A DNA stretch of 64,000 nt from Macrostomum hystrix (GCA_950097015.1 CATNEN010000038.1:5563001-5627000), one strand, 5' to 3'. Positions 36,101-47,601 are shown, numbered from the stretch's first letter. A program made the numbers and translations. The notes: generated by a model not told the origin, from the sequence alone.

Positions 36101-39038
36101 GTTTGAGTGAGGGATTTCTGAGTTTGAGTGAGGGATTTCTGAGTTTGAGTAAGGGATTTCTGAGTTTGAGTGAGGGATTTCTGAGTTTGAGTGAGGGATT
36201 TCTGAGTTTGAGTGAGGGATTTCTGAGTTTGAGTAAGGGATTTCTGAGTTTGAGTGAGGGATTTCTGAGTTTGAGTAAGGGATTTCTGAGTTTGAGTGAG
36301 GGATTTCTGAGTTTGAGTGAGGGATTTCTGAGTTTGAGTGAGGGATTTCTGAGTTTGAGTAAGGGATTTCTGAGTTTGAGTGAGGGATTTCTGAGTTTGA
36401 GTGAGGGATTTCTGAGTTTGAGTGAGGGATTTCTGAGTTTGAGTGAGGGATTTCTGAGTTTGAGTGAGGGATTTCTGAGTTTGAGTAAGGGATTTCTGAG
36501 TTTGAGTGAGGGATTTCTGAGTTTGAGTGAGGGATTTCTGAGTTTGAGTGAGGGATTTCTGAGTTTGAGTGAGGGATTTCTGAGTTTGAGTAAGGGATTT
36601 CTGAGTTTGAGTGAGGGATTTCTGAGTTTGAGTAAGGGATTTCTGAGTTTGAGTGAGGGATTTCTGAGTTTGAGTAAGGGATTTCTGAGTTTGAGTGAGG
36701 GATTTCTGAGTTTGAGTGAGGGATTTCTGAGTTTGAGTGAGGGATTTCTGAGTTTGAGTAAGGGATTTCTGAGTTTGAGTGAGGGATTTCTGAGTTTGAG
36801 TGAGGGATTTCTGAGTTTGAGTAAGGGATTTCTGAGTTTGAGTGAGGTATTTCTGAGTTTGAGTGAGGTATTTCTGAGTTTGAGTGAGGGATTTCTGAGT
36901 TTGAGTAAGGGATTTCTGAGTTTGAGTGAGGGATTTCTGAGTTTGAGTGAGGGATTTCTGAGTTTGAGTAAGGGATTTCTGAGTTTGAGTGAGGTATTTC
37001 TGAGTTTGAGTGAGGTATTTCTGAGTTTGAGTGAGGGATTTCTGAGTTTGAGTGAGGGATTTCTGAGTTTGAGTGAGGGATTTCTGAGTTTGAGTGAGGG
37101 ATTTCTGAGTTTGAGTAAGGGATTTCTGAGTTTGAGTGAGGGATTTCTGAGTTTGAGTGAGGGATTTCTGAGTTTGAGTAAGGGATTTCTGAGTTTGAGT
37201 GAGGTATTTCTGAGTTTGAGTGAGGTATTTCTGAGTTTAAGTGAGGGATTTCTGAGTTTGAGTGAGGGATTTCTGAGTTTGAGTAAGGGATTTCTGAGTT
37301 TGAGTGAGGGATTTCTGAGTTTGAGTGAGGGATTTCTGAGTTTGAGTGAGGGATTTCTGAGTTTGAGTGAGGGATTTCTGAGTTTGAGTAAGGGATTTCT
37401 GAGTTTGAGTGAGGTATTTCTGAGTTTGAGTAAGGGATTTCTAAGTTTGAGTGAGGGATTTCTGAGTTTGAGTGAGGGATTTCTGATTTCTGAAATTGGA
37501 TCCTGGATTGGGAATCTGACTTTCAGATAGTTAAATTATTCTCTTCTTTTTCATTCCCTCAGAAACTGATTGCGTTGAGTGGTTAATTACATTTCTTGTA
37601 ACCGTGGGAACAGATATTCAGGTAACCCCTACAAGATAGAAACAAAGTTCAGTTCATTAATCTATTTTTTGTTATAGCTTCCTAGTCGAGTTATTCTATT
37701 TAAATAATTTCAGTTTGGCATTCTGAGCGGCATTGCTGTGTCCTTTGTATTCCTGCTGTATAGATTCAGCAAGCCGGGTTTTGAGACTTCGGTGAGACCT
37801 GCCGCTGTCTGTCCGGTTTGAATCGGCTTTTAAAATCCCATTGAAAATCTAGCTAAAATCTATTTCTAATTCCCAAAAAACCTTTAGAATTATTTCTAAA
37901 ATTCAATTTCCATATTTAACTCTCGCTGAAATCCGATTGAAATCCCATTTAAACCCCATTCAAATCCCATAAAAATTCATTGAAATCCCGCTGAAATTTT
38001 CATCCAACAACAGACCCGACCGTCCGGTCTGGCCATTGTGACCGTGAAGACCGGGGTTCGATTCCCCGCAGCCGACGACCTGGAATTGAGTTTAGTCAAT
38101 GCGTCCAACCAGAGCAACGCTGGCGACAGCCGCGTCTGCGGCGTCTGCGCCGACCTGTCCCTCGTAACGGAAGTTGACTACGCAGTGATTGAAGCCCTGC
38201 GCAGAACCAGCCTGCAGCTCCACCTGACCAGCTGCCGCCTCTACGTAGTAGCCGGACAGGTGAGCCGCCTGCTCAAGTCCCACCGTCACTCCAACTCAAA
38301 TCTCATCTTTTCTTAACCGAATCTCACCCACTCTTAACCGAATCTCACCCACTCTTAACTGAATCTCACCCACTCTTAACTGAATCTCACCCACTCTTAA
38401 CCGAATCTCACCCACTCTTAACTGAATCTCACCCACTCTTAACTGAATCTCACACACTCTTAACTGAATCTCACCCACTCTTAACCGAATCTCACCCACT
38501 CTTAACCGAATCTCACCCACTCTTAACTGAATCTCACCCACTCTTAACTGAATCTCACCCACTCTTAACCGAATCTCAACCACTCTTAACTGAATCTCAC
38601 CCACTCTTACCCGAATCTCACCCACTCTTAACTGAATCTCACCCACTCTTAACTGAATCTCACCCACTCTTAACTGAATCTCACCCACTCTTAACTGAAT
38701 CTCACCCACTCTTAACTGAATCTCACCCACTCTTAACTGAATCTCACCCACTCTTACCCGAATCTCACCCCCTACCCAACTCTCACCCAAATCTCACCCA
38801 AATCGCACCCAAGTCTCACTCTAGTCTAATTAAATTGCTGTCCCAGGTCTTGTTACAGTACAGGAATCAGTTGTTTACCTAGAAAGTACTCCAGATCTCA
38901 TTCTCCCTCCCACCGCAGCCGGACGTGCTTTCGACTCTTCAGCGCGCTGGCCTTGAGGTGTTCCAGTCGCTGCAGTCGGTGGAGTCAGAGTTCGCCCTCA
39001 CTGGCGGAGCATCGGAAGTCACGCCTCTGATTTCCTGA
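30114..39038 (+). CDS. SLC26A11: SLC26A11-type sulfate/anion transporter
   Basis: Fourteen exons join in frame to 593 residues (human is 606): 30114-30193, 31905-32304, 32736-32815, 32970-33024, 33810-33921, 34654-34823, 34942-35014, 35275-35386, 35468-35523, 35628-35768, 37563-37621, 37714-37791, 38014-38259, 38919-39038. An in-frame TAG lies 21 bp before the ATG. Exon 1 ends LPIASWLPKY. Exon 2 has LRQDIVAGLTVGLMVIPQGLA, PVQYGLYSAFMG and TLGPTAIMSLL (SLC26 core). Exons 7-9 have GNYRIDASQELVAIGLAN, SSYPVTGSFSRTAINNQSG and KTPAGGIFTG. Exon 13 is most of a cytosolic STAS domain (about 473-554). The protein carries sulfate, chloride or related anions across plasma or lysosomal membranes. Several introns hold their own tandem arrays; array-poor introns are mostly 81-222 bp. 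Confidence 0.92.
30203..30727. repeat. Minisatellite, 21-bp unit, SLC26A11 intron 1 (left)
   Basis: About 25 units around gagctgcagtgtgagaacag, starting ten bases after the exon 1 donor. A block of seven units (about 147 bp) is duplicated near 30371 and 30518. Confidence 0.93.
31165..31885. repeat. Minisatellite, 21-bp unit, SLC26A11 intron 1 (right)
   Basis: About 33 units around caaatcaatcgatcacatca. It ends about 20 bp before the exon 2 acceptor. The intervening 30740-31160 is unique AT-rich DNA. Confidence 0.93.
32318..32672. repeat. Minisatellite, SLC26A11 intron 2
   Basis: Irregular 18-19-bp units based on gaatggaattatccccaga and the variant cagaattgtcccctgaa. It starts within 20 bp of the exon 2 donor. 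Confidence 0.88.
33203..33306. repeat. Short array, SLC26A11 intron 4
   Basis: About eight units of aaatccctttgggat with small variants. The rest of this intron (33025-33809) is unique sequence. Confidence 0.8.
33950..34632. repeat. Minisatellite, 23-bp unit, SLC26A11 intron 5
   Basis: About 29 units around cagctgacccatctaccag, mixed with 12-bp short units. It covers nearly all of the 732-bp intron. Confidence 0.92.
35021..35274. repeat. Minisatellite, 20-bp unit, entire SLC26A11 intron 7
   Basis: About 12 units of atgcaatcccaagcctgtca fill the 260-bp intron from six bases past the donor to the acceptor. The last unit reads atgcaatcccgcag, giving the 3' splice site. Confidence 0.93.
35866..37487. 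repeat. Minisatellite, 21-bp unit, SLC26A11 intron 10
   Basis: About 76 units around gtttgagtgagggatttctg. It is open in frame for over 530 codons purely because the period is 21. A block with two adjacent gaggta units recurs near 36845, 36990 and 37200. Confidence 0.95.
38310..38775. repeat. Minisatellite, 21-bp unit, SLC26A11 intron 13
   Basis: About 22 units around cgaatctcacccactcttaa, starting some 50 bp after the exon 13 donor. Confidence 0.93.
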
Positions 39039-39099
39039 TGACGTGTCCTGAGCCTCAATCTGTTTGGATTGATTCGGATTCTGTTATGAACCTTCTGAG

Positions 39100-39860
39100 T
39101 TTTGGGTTATACCCCTTTGTAAATTGGATTCTACCCCCTTGTACGTTGGATTCTACCCCCTTGTACGTTGGATTCTACCCCTTTGTTAATTGGATTCTAC
39201 CTCCTTGTACATTGGATTCTACCCTTTGTTAATTGGATTCTACCCCTTTGTAGATTGGATTCTACCCCTTTGTACGTGTGATTCTACCCCTTTGTTAATT
39301 GGATTCTACCTCCTTGTACATTGGATTCTACCCTTTGTTAATTGAATTCTACTCCTTTGTTAATTGGATTCTACCCCTTTGTAGATTGGATTCTACCCCT
39401 TTGTAGATTGGATTCTACCCCTTTGTAGATTGGATTCTACCCCTATGTAGATCGGATTCTACCCACTTGTACATTCGATTCTACCCCTTTGCAAATCGGA
39501 TTCTACCCATTAGTTATTTGGATTCTACCTCTTTGTAGATTGTCTTCTACCCCTTTGTAGATTGTCTTCTACCCCTTTGTAGATTGTCTTCTACCCCTTT
39601 GTAGATTGGATTCTACCCCTTTGTTAATTGTATTATACCTCCTTGCACATTGGATTCTACCCCTTTTTAGTTGGATTCCAGCCCTTTGTATATTGGGTTC
39701 TACCCCTCTTTTGATTAGCTTCTCTAATCTATCCATTTTATCCATTCTACAATTTTAAATAGGGTTCTACCCACACTGCAGGTTGAAAATCAGGTTTTAC
39801 CCCTTTTGTATTGAATGCTACGCCATTGTAAATTGGATTCTATCCCTCTGGGTTCTTACC
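39100..39860. repeat. Minisatellite, about 21-bp unit, SLC26A11 3' flank
   Basis: About 28 units of ttggattctacccctttgta with frequent variants, starting about 65 bp after the stop codon and decaying beyond 39700. Confidence 0.9.
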
Positions 39861-40017
39861 CCTTTTTAGATCTTGTAACGCTGCAGATTTTTATTGATGC
39901 TCACACATAAATGTTTTACGCATGTAACTCCTGGAATTCATTTGACTCTGGCTTCTGAGCTGAATACGGCACATATTTTAAGAACTATTTCAGATTTCAG
40001 CTTTCTATTTTTATCAG

Positions 40018-40722
40018 CTACATGTACATCTATGATAAACCCATCTGTACACCTATGATAAACCCACCTGTGCACCTAGGATAAACCCATCTGTACACCT
40101 ATGATAAACCCATCTGTACACCTATGATAAACCCATCTGTACACCTATGATAAACCCACCTGTGCACCTAGGATAAACCCATCTGTACACCTAGGATAAA
40201 CCCATCTGTACACCTATGATAAACCCATCTGTACACCTATGATAAACCCACCTGTGCACCTATGATAAACCCACCTGTGCACCTAGGATAAACCCATCTG
40301 TGCACCTATGATAAACCCACCTGTGCACCTAGGATAAACCCACCTGTGCACCTATGATAAACCCATCTGTGCACCTAGGATAAACCCATCTGTACACCTA
40401 GGATAAACCCATCTGTACACCTATGATAAACCCATCTGTACACCTATGATAAACCCATCTGTACACCTAGGATAAACCCATCTGTACACCTATGATAAAC
40501 CCATCTGTACACCTATGATAAACCCACCTGTGCACCTATGATAAACCCACCTGTGCACCTAGGATAAACCCATCTGTGCACCTATGATAAACCCACCTGT
40601 GCACCTAGGATAAACCCACCTGTGCACCTAGGATAAACCCATCTGTACACCTAGGATAAACCCATCTGTACACCTATGATAAACCCATCTGTACACCTAT
40701 GATAAACCCATCTGTACACCTT
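40018..40722. repeat. Minisatellite, 23-bp unit
   Basis: About 30 units around cacctatgataaacccatct, alternating ctatga/ctagga and gtaca/gtgca variants in repeated blocks. Confidence 0.94.
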
Positions 40723-40974
40723 AATGTATACAGATGTAAATGCTGTAACATTTTTTACATAGATAATTTGTGTTTAATGATGCCTTCGATTCTTTGCAAT
40801 GAAGTACAGTAGATAGTTAACTTTTTTTACTTTTCTTTTAATACATTGAAATACAAGGAAATGTTATAATACTTAATGTAGACTTGCCTGTTAAAGCTGA
40901 ATATTATTGGCCGGATTTGCTGATACCCTTGACTACACCATTCTGCAATAATTTTAACTCTAAAACTTACCTAA

Positions 40975-41325
40975 CACCCTCTGGTAGGCATCTACTCCCT
41001 CAGGTATCTACTCCCTCAGGTATCTACTCCCTCAGGTATCTACTCCCACTGGCAGGCATCTACTCCCTCAGGTAGGCATCTACTCCCACTGGTAGGCATC
41101 TACTCCCACAGGTAGGCATCTACTCCCTCAGGTAGGCATCTACTCCCTCAGGTAGGCATCTACTCCCTCAGGTAGGCATCTACTCCCTCAGGTAGGCATC
41201 TACTCCCTCAGGTAGGCATCTACTCCCTCAGGCATCTACTCCCACTGGTAGGCATCTACTCCCACAGGTAGGCATCTACTCCCACAGGTAGGCATCTACT
41301 TCCACTGGTAGGCACCCACTGGCAT
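40975..41325. repeat. Minisatellite, 18-bp unit
   Basis: About 19 units of ggtaggcatctactccct, some shortened to 13 bp. Confidence 0.92.
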
Positions 41326-41653
41326 TACTCCTGAGTTACATTTCTTCGTCTGATAGCATAATTAATAAATCTTAAATAATTAATCAAATGAAATATAACT
41401 TAATGAATTATTTAACTATTTAACTCTTAATAGGAAACTGACAAGCTGTATTTGCATGATTGCATGTATAAATTGTACATCAAGCAGCTTCTATAACCTT
41501 GCATTCTGGTGTCTGGTGTCTGGCTATCGTCATCAGGCTATGAGTTTCAAGTCACGGTAAAAATGTTATTTATAAGTGTCGGACTATCAGGACAGGTGCA
41601 AATTGAAATGCAATTGGAATTGTCATTTGTCAGCAATGCTGCTGCTGCTGCTG
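41326..41653. other. PIAS 3' flank
   Basis: Downstream (on the minus strand) of the PIAS stop. AT-rich; no other gene seen. Confidence 0.4.
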
Positions 41654-44600
41654 CTACTGTTGTTGTTGGTAGCTATGCTGCAGGCTAGCCGCATTCAGCA
41701 TGGTGGAGATTCTGTGCTGATCCTGCAGAAAAGCCGGCGGCAGCGGAATGGAATACGGCGACTGCAGCGGCCAGTTGGGCAGTGGCAGCTCTTCGTGGCG
41801 ACTTTGTGTCGGCATTGGAATTCCCGTGTGGCCTGAGCTGCTGCCTCCGAAGCCTCCGTAACTGGGCGAGGATGGGAAAGTGCAGGGAGGGGCCGGGCTG
41901 TTGACCGCAGCTGTTGGCGGCCAGCTGCTGCTGCTGCTGCTGCTAGCTGACTGAACCAGAGTCCCAAAACTGGGACCAAATGGGTGAGGCGGGTAGCCGG
42001 ACACCGGAAATGGTGCGCTGTTCGCTGCCAGACTGCCGGTGGCTGCTATGGAAGTTGAAGAGGCTGGTCTAGAGGGCTGCTGCTGCTGCTGCTGCTGTTC
42101 TGCATTTTTCGTAGGATTTGGACGCTTAGGGGGCGGCGGTCGTGCAGAACTATTCTGCAGGCTGGGTTGATCTTCATCGTCTGAGCTGTCCAACGTGATC
42201 ACTATAATGCCGTCTGGTCCGACGCTAGAGTCTGGCGCGGCTGCTGGTCTCTTCTTTGCGATCGTTGAAGCCGCAGGTGGACTTCGACGATTGCCCGCGT
42301 CGGATATTGACGGAGGCGCAGGCGGCTGAGGCGGCACCGCGACGGCCGAGTTGGGCGCGTCCTCGGTGAGGTCAACGGAGGTCACAGCATCAGAGGCTGT
42401 TGCCAGGCGCAGTTCGCTGTCAGCGCTGACGGGCACCCAGCCGCCGTCGGGCAGAAATCGCACGGTGTCGACCGGCTCGGCGGCGGCCCTGGCGGCCAGA
42501 ATGTCGCGGAAGAGCTCGTCAATGCGGAGCTCCGCCAGTGGCAGAGGCCGATCACAGCAGGGACAGCGCCAGCTTGACTTTCGCTCGTTCATCGACAGGA
42601 ACGAACCGGCGTCGAAGCACTGCAGATGCGGGCAAGAGAGGCCCCTGGCCGGTAGGCCGATCCGGCATCGGGTCAGCGGACAGCGGAGCGAGGCCGTCAG
42701 GTCCGTCAGGCTGACCTCGTCCCCTGCGCCGCCTCCGCCGAGCATTTCAACGATTCTGGCCTTGGTGCTGGCAGTGGCAATGGGGCTGAGCTGCAGCAGG
42801 CGCTCCGTGAGCTGCTGGGCAGTCAGCGCCCTGGCCAAACCGACTGTCACACAGTACCAGGCCGGCTGCTGCTGCTGCTTGCTCATCCTCTGCGGCGTGT
42901 CTTGCAGCCAGGTGACAGTCAGGCGGTTCAGCACCGCGTGAGAGATCCGGCAATGGCCTGCCATGGATAGGAATCAGTTAATACTGAGCTATTTTTCTAC
43001 CAGCACCAAAGGGTCGCATCAGCAACTTACCTGAGATATTGACAGGCCGGCCTGGCCTCACAGGGTCTGCATTCAGCCGGCAGGTGGGCAGCGGAGGCGG
43101 CAGGCTGTTGACCTGGTTGGCATTGACTGCCAGAGCAATGCCAGGCGGGAAGCTGTCCTGCAGTTCGCCGGGTCCGATCTTGAAACAGCGCAGCAGCACC
43201 TGGACACCGTATTCTGTGCGCTGACCGCCCGGCCTGCGGTAGCGGCCAAGAGCCACCGTCTCAGCCTGCTGACGGCTCAGCGAGAAGGTCAGCTCGACCG
43301 TCTGCTGACGATGATTCGGCCTGGTTGGCAGCAGAGCAGTCGGCTGCATCACCAGCTCCAGATGGTCGAAGAACGGATGCGGCTGCGGCGAGATGTCCAG
43401 ATGCTGCGGCATCGGCCGGGTCAGCTGGCTGACTGGGACCGCGGAGGCGGCAGCGGGGACGCCAGCTGGACGAGGCTGCGAGACTGCGGATATGTCAACA
43501 GAGAGCCATTAATTTGCTACATCTCCTGGAATATTCTATGGCCGAGTCTGCAAAGGGTCTGCAAACTCCTGTCCACAACTCACAATGCTCCCCTGAAACC
43601 GGCCCCCCAGCCTAAGTCCCTTCCAACCCCTCGTTTATTATCTCATCTCTCCCCTATTTGGCTAGGCCGTATTTATCTGTCTTTTAGGGGGCCTATCGTA
43701 TCTCTCCTCAGCCTTAAATCCTCTCATCACACCTATCTTATCTTTCCCCTAGGCCTATATCATCTCTCCCCAGTCTTATCCCGGATTATCTTTTCTCATC
43801 AATCCCCTATCTGATCTCATCTAGCTGTAAATCCGGCCCGTTGGTCGTTGCCTCTTCCAACACCGATACTATAGTATCCTGTCTCATCCTTTTCTCTCAT
43901 ATTCCTACAGTTAATGCGGCCTGCTGTCGTCTTTTAGGCTCTCTCAATGGCCCACACGCTGATAAGTTTGCCGACCCTACCCTATCTTTCTGTTTAGGTT
44001 AAGCCTAAATCCTTATTACGAGCCTGGCCCCTACCATCTGAATGTGACGTTGAGCTAAAATAACACTACTCTACTCACCCATCGAGCTGTTGCTAACAGG
44101 CATCGGCATCGGTAGGCCAGGATTGGCCATCGCAGGATTCAAGGGCCTTCGCTGGCCAAAGCCGGCGGCGGGGGTTGTCGATGCCAACGCCGAGTTGGTC
44201 GGCGGCGGCGCCAAGTGATGATGAAATCGCAGGGCTCCGGCTGGGAGCGAAGCGAGAGAGCCGTGGTATGCGGATGCCTGTGCTGCCTGCATATGTTGCT
44301 GTTGCTGCTGCTGCTGCTGCATTCCTGACAATTTCACATGAGAGAATGAGCCGCCATTGGGCTTTGGCACACTGTTGACAAAACCGTTCTTTCGGCCTAC
44401 AGCTGGGGAAGCCGGCGTTGCAGCTGAAGAAGTCGAAGCAGAAGCATACACAGAAGCTTGAGCAGGAGCAGTTGTCGGCATTCGAGGCAGTTGAGTGGGT
44501 AATTGCGTTGGCATTGCGCCTGCAGATCCCACGAAGCCGATTTGGGGGCCGCCGCCCACGCGTGATGCCGCAGCGGCAGCATTGCTAGCATTTAGCATCT

Positions 44601-44739
44601 CGCTTCGCCGCCGATCGATTGTCTCGAGCATTCTGCGACGAGACTCCTGAATGCTGTATCCACCAGTTGACATTGGCGTTCTGGACGCAGATAAGCTGCT
44701 AGTGCTAGACATATTCATATTGCTTGGCTGTTGACTCAT
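41654..44739 (-). CDS. PIAS-type SUMO E3 ligase, SAP domain not seen
   Basis: Three exons (44079-44739, 43031-43483, 41654-42957) give 805 residues. Residues 1-220 are low-complexity (Ser, Ala, Gln tract) with no recognisable SAP domain. Exon 2 holds a PINIT domain (FFDHLELVMQPTALL, YGVQVLLRCF, RPGRPVNISG). Exon 3 continues LNRLTVTW, then the SP-RING at about 464-506 (CPLTRCRIGLPARGLSCPHL, QCFD, WRCPCCD), followed by FLPDGGWVPV. An acidic SUMO-interacting motif (IIVITLDSSDDED, about 625-635) comes next, and a Pro/Gln/Ser-rich tail ends YQQQQ. PIAS proteins bring Ubc9-SUMO to nuclear substrates and adjust transcription. PINIT plus SP-RING plus SIM favours PIAS over ZMIZ; the missing SAP is unusual. 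Confidence 0.9.
43484..44078. other. PIAS intron 1, unique sequence
   Basis: 595-bp intron with ordinary GT-AG ends; no array, only loosely repeated ctcatct motifs. Confidence 0.5.
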
Positions 44740-46160
44740 TTCATGTGGCCTTTAGTAGTTTTTCTAAAACTTTGCTTTGTGAAGTTAAATTTTATTGTTA
44801 AGAATAGAAGTCTGAAGAACCAGCCTTTTCTTGTTTGCATGTAGGCTGATACAGTGGCTCTGCCTCTGACTCTGACTCGAGTGAGGTTTGGTTTGAAGAG
44901 GGTAAGAAGGGAAGAAATGCAGGTTTTTACGATACGGTCGGACTATAGATCTCTTTCTATAGATCTCAAGGTCATTTACCCTAGGCTAAACTCTTTCACC
45001 CTATGACTAAATGTCTCGTGACAAGACCCTCCTCCAATAGCAAGCCAGTCAGCGCGCAATCTATAGTCTAACAAAAGCACGCAGGCTCTGCGTGATTATT
45101 CTAGAGTGGAAATTTCCTAGCCAAAGCTGAAAATTCCACCCACTAGAGGCGCGGATCGATAAGAAAAACGAAGGGTAGGGGGTAAGGCTAGGAGTGAAAT
45201 GAGGGTTCTGTGTCTGACTCGTGTGGGCCTGCGTGGAATAGGAGGGTTTGTAGGGTTTGGAGCTAGCTGTGGGGGGGAAGAAAGCTGAGGACAGACTGGC
45301 GAGCAAGGCCTGTATGTACACTGAGGCCATGGGCGGTAGGGGACAGTGCGCAATGGAGGTGATGAGTGTGAGGGTAGGTCTTTTGGATAGACTGGAGAGA
45401 AGGGAAGGGTGGTGAGGTAAAGAATAATTACAGAGTAAGGGTATGGAGAGAGAAGCGATGGGGTGGAGGTCACTGCAGGGGAGTGAAGGCCAGTGTCGGC
45501 CTGCCACTGAGAGACGCGGCCCCACGCGGGGTGAAGGGAGGGGAAGAGGAGGCAGACACATCTAGCTAGTCTATAGATCGGTGGAGTTAGCAAGACCAAG
45601 GGCAGAACTAGACTAGTTGGAGAGAATATGAGAATTTCGCAGGGTAAGCGAAATATATTTTTACCCTCTTAGCCTGAAGCCCTAAGCAAGGCAAAGGCCA
45701 TTTTCGCGATTCAGTCTTAGCCCCGAGACTTTAATTAAATAATAATTTTTCATGCTATGCCACTAATGCCAGCTATTTTAGCCATTAGCCACTCAACTCA
45801 CCCAGAATTAACTATTAGGAAATGGCTTAGCACCCAATGTTTGGCGATCGACGAAGTAATTTTTTCTAAGATTAAAGTACAACGTGCAAAAAATGTTTTA
45901 TTTTAATTAAATAATTTAAATCTGTTACGAGAAAACTTTTTTGGTTGATTTAGTAACACAACAGCTTATAGTTATACTATAAACTAATGTTTCATGTAAT
46001 TTGTACTTTAATAACTGGACCCTGGTTTAAAGGCTTTTCTACGGTACAGCACTAAACAGTAAACACTATTGTGCAAAGTAATTTAAACAGATTAGAACTT
46101 TAAAATGTTTAAAACCACTGCAAATTTAAATAAAGCTGTTCATCAGGTTTGCTACGTGTG
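44740..46160. other. Intergenic spacer between PIAS and temptin
   Basis: Divided into a G-rich plus strand near 45120-45600 (long but Pro/Ser-biased minus-strand frames, not credible as coding) and an AT-rich part. No gene supported. Confidence 0.45.
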
Positions 46161-46166
46161 ATCAAG

Positions 46167-46172
46167 TTTATT
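46167..46172 (-). terminator. Poly(A) signal AATAAA for temptin-like gene
   Basis: TTTATT on the plus strand, 55 bp beyond the temptin stop. Confidence 0.5.
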
Positions 46173-46226
46173 ATATTTCTCTTTCGGTTTGCTACGGACT
46201 GCTGTTTCTAAAAGTACAATTCAGCA

Positions 46227-47601
46227 TCAGTTGTTGTTAATGTTCCTGCAGTGCGCGGTGTTGACCGGCTCGCAGACGCCCGGATGACTCAGGCCGGTGG
46301 TCTGGGGCGGCGACGCGCCAATCGTCCACACGCAGTTGGGATCGCCCAGCTCAACTCCGTTAGACTTGCCGTCTTGGTCGGAGTCGGCTTGGCAGAGACC
46401 GCGTGTCCAGGCCTTTTATTGATTAGAGTTTTCAATGCGCTTCAATTGATTATGTGATGCACTCTAAAGCTCTTTAATACGAAGGTTAAAAAATACTAAT
46501 AGCAAAGTGTGGAATTATTGAGTCGGCATACTTATTAGACAATCAAGTTTTTGCAAAACCATAACGCGTCTTATTTTTTATGAGCTTAGACTCGTATTCT
46601 CATGTTGTTACTATGAGTAGCGATGCCTCATCGACATTCGGGGTGGAGAAATGTTAAAGGTTGTATTTTAAAGCTAGATCGTGATGAGATAATTATTTTT
46701 TACAATGTCGTGAATTATTCTTTGACTCAATATTCTGATAAGTGTAACGAATATATGGTAATTGAACTCGTTAATGAAGTGTGACTCGCACATAGGATAA
46801 TATTACCACCTTACGGCTAGAAATTATTTAATAGCACGCGAAAGGAAAACTATAACCTTATGTAACAACAAAGCGCCAATTTTACGCTTGTGTTACTTTT
46901 TTAGATAAATAATTATTACTAATAACTTGAAAATTACACCACATCGCTCCTTACATCCTCAGACAAGTAAGCTCAGTTGCAACAAACGTTAAAGAGAAGA
47001 CATAATAATAATAATAATAATAATAATTACAGGAGGGCTGCGGGCAAAGGCACATCATTTGGTGACACCAGACCCGCAGCCAGCGAGGAGGCAATTCTGC
47101 CCATTTCGCTGACTCCTGAGGACAGACAGATACCGTACGCAGGCACGAACTCACACAGGTGTGTACATCTGGCCTCACTTTCTCATCGTCAGGCAGTGCA
47201 GACTCTCACTGTGCCTTGGAGGTTGGCCCTCAAGGGCGTAAATTGCACGACAAGCCCGCAAGCCTTCTCTCCGCGGCTGCGCCCCAAATGAATGTGGCCT
47301 TGCCGCGGAATCGAGCTCAGGGACCTTGGTGCGAGAGGCGTTAACCGCTCTGACACTCAGGCCCTCAAAAGAAGACGCAGCTTACATAATTGTTCAGCTC
47401 GAAGTCCTCCCCGAATCCGTTGCGCATGCCGGCGCCCTCCTTGTTCCGGTGACCCACACCGGGCCAGATGCTGCCAGGATTGAAGGGATCAGGGACTCTG
47501 TTACCGTTGGGGATTCTGGCCTGGTAGGTGCGCCGAGCATCAGACTGAGCAGCTAGCAGGCATGCCAGCAGTGCTACAGCGAGAACAATAGAGTTGTACA
47601 T
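46227..47601 (-). CDS. Temptin-like secreted protein
   Basis: Two exons, 47386-47601 and 46227-46412, give 133 residues. A clear signal peptide (MYNSIVLAVALLACLLAAQS) precedes YQARIPNGNRVPDPF, then WPGVGHRNKEG, RNGFGEDF, and in exon 2 WTRGLCQADSDQDGKSNGVE and LGDPNCVW. This order is the temptin family layout, including the DSDQDGKSNGxELGD calcium-site-like segment. In Aplysia, temptin is a water-borne attractant acting with attractin; other family members have unknown roles. The C-terminus adds PPQTTGLSHPGVCEPV with one further pair of Cys. A SINE occupies the intron and its head lies about 20 bp from the exon 1 donor (ATTAT then GTAAGC). Confidence 0.87.
46998..47368 (-). mobile_element. SINE family A, full-length, temptin intron
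   Basis: Sense-oriented with the gene: head near 47365 (gtcagagcggttaacg on the minus strand), complete body, tail of aat repeats near 47000-47030. Confidence 0.87.

Noticed and set aside
35914-37530. A 538-codon open frame of SEGFLSL repeats, and similar long frames in other arrays (6684-8108, 16713-17522, 29260-29772, 30083-30754, 33981-34643)
   Set aside because: Minisatellites with periods that are multiples of three, or lacking stops by composition. They are open in several frames and on both strands, lie inside introns or spacers, and have no flanking coding sequence.
45061-45599. Two overlapping long minus-strand frames, Pro/Ser/Leu-rich
   Set aside because: They result from a G-rich plus strand; two frames are open at once and neither resembles a protein family.
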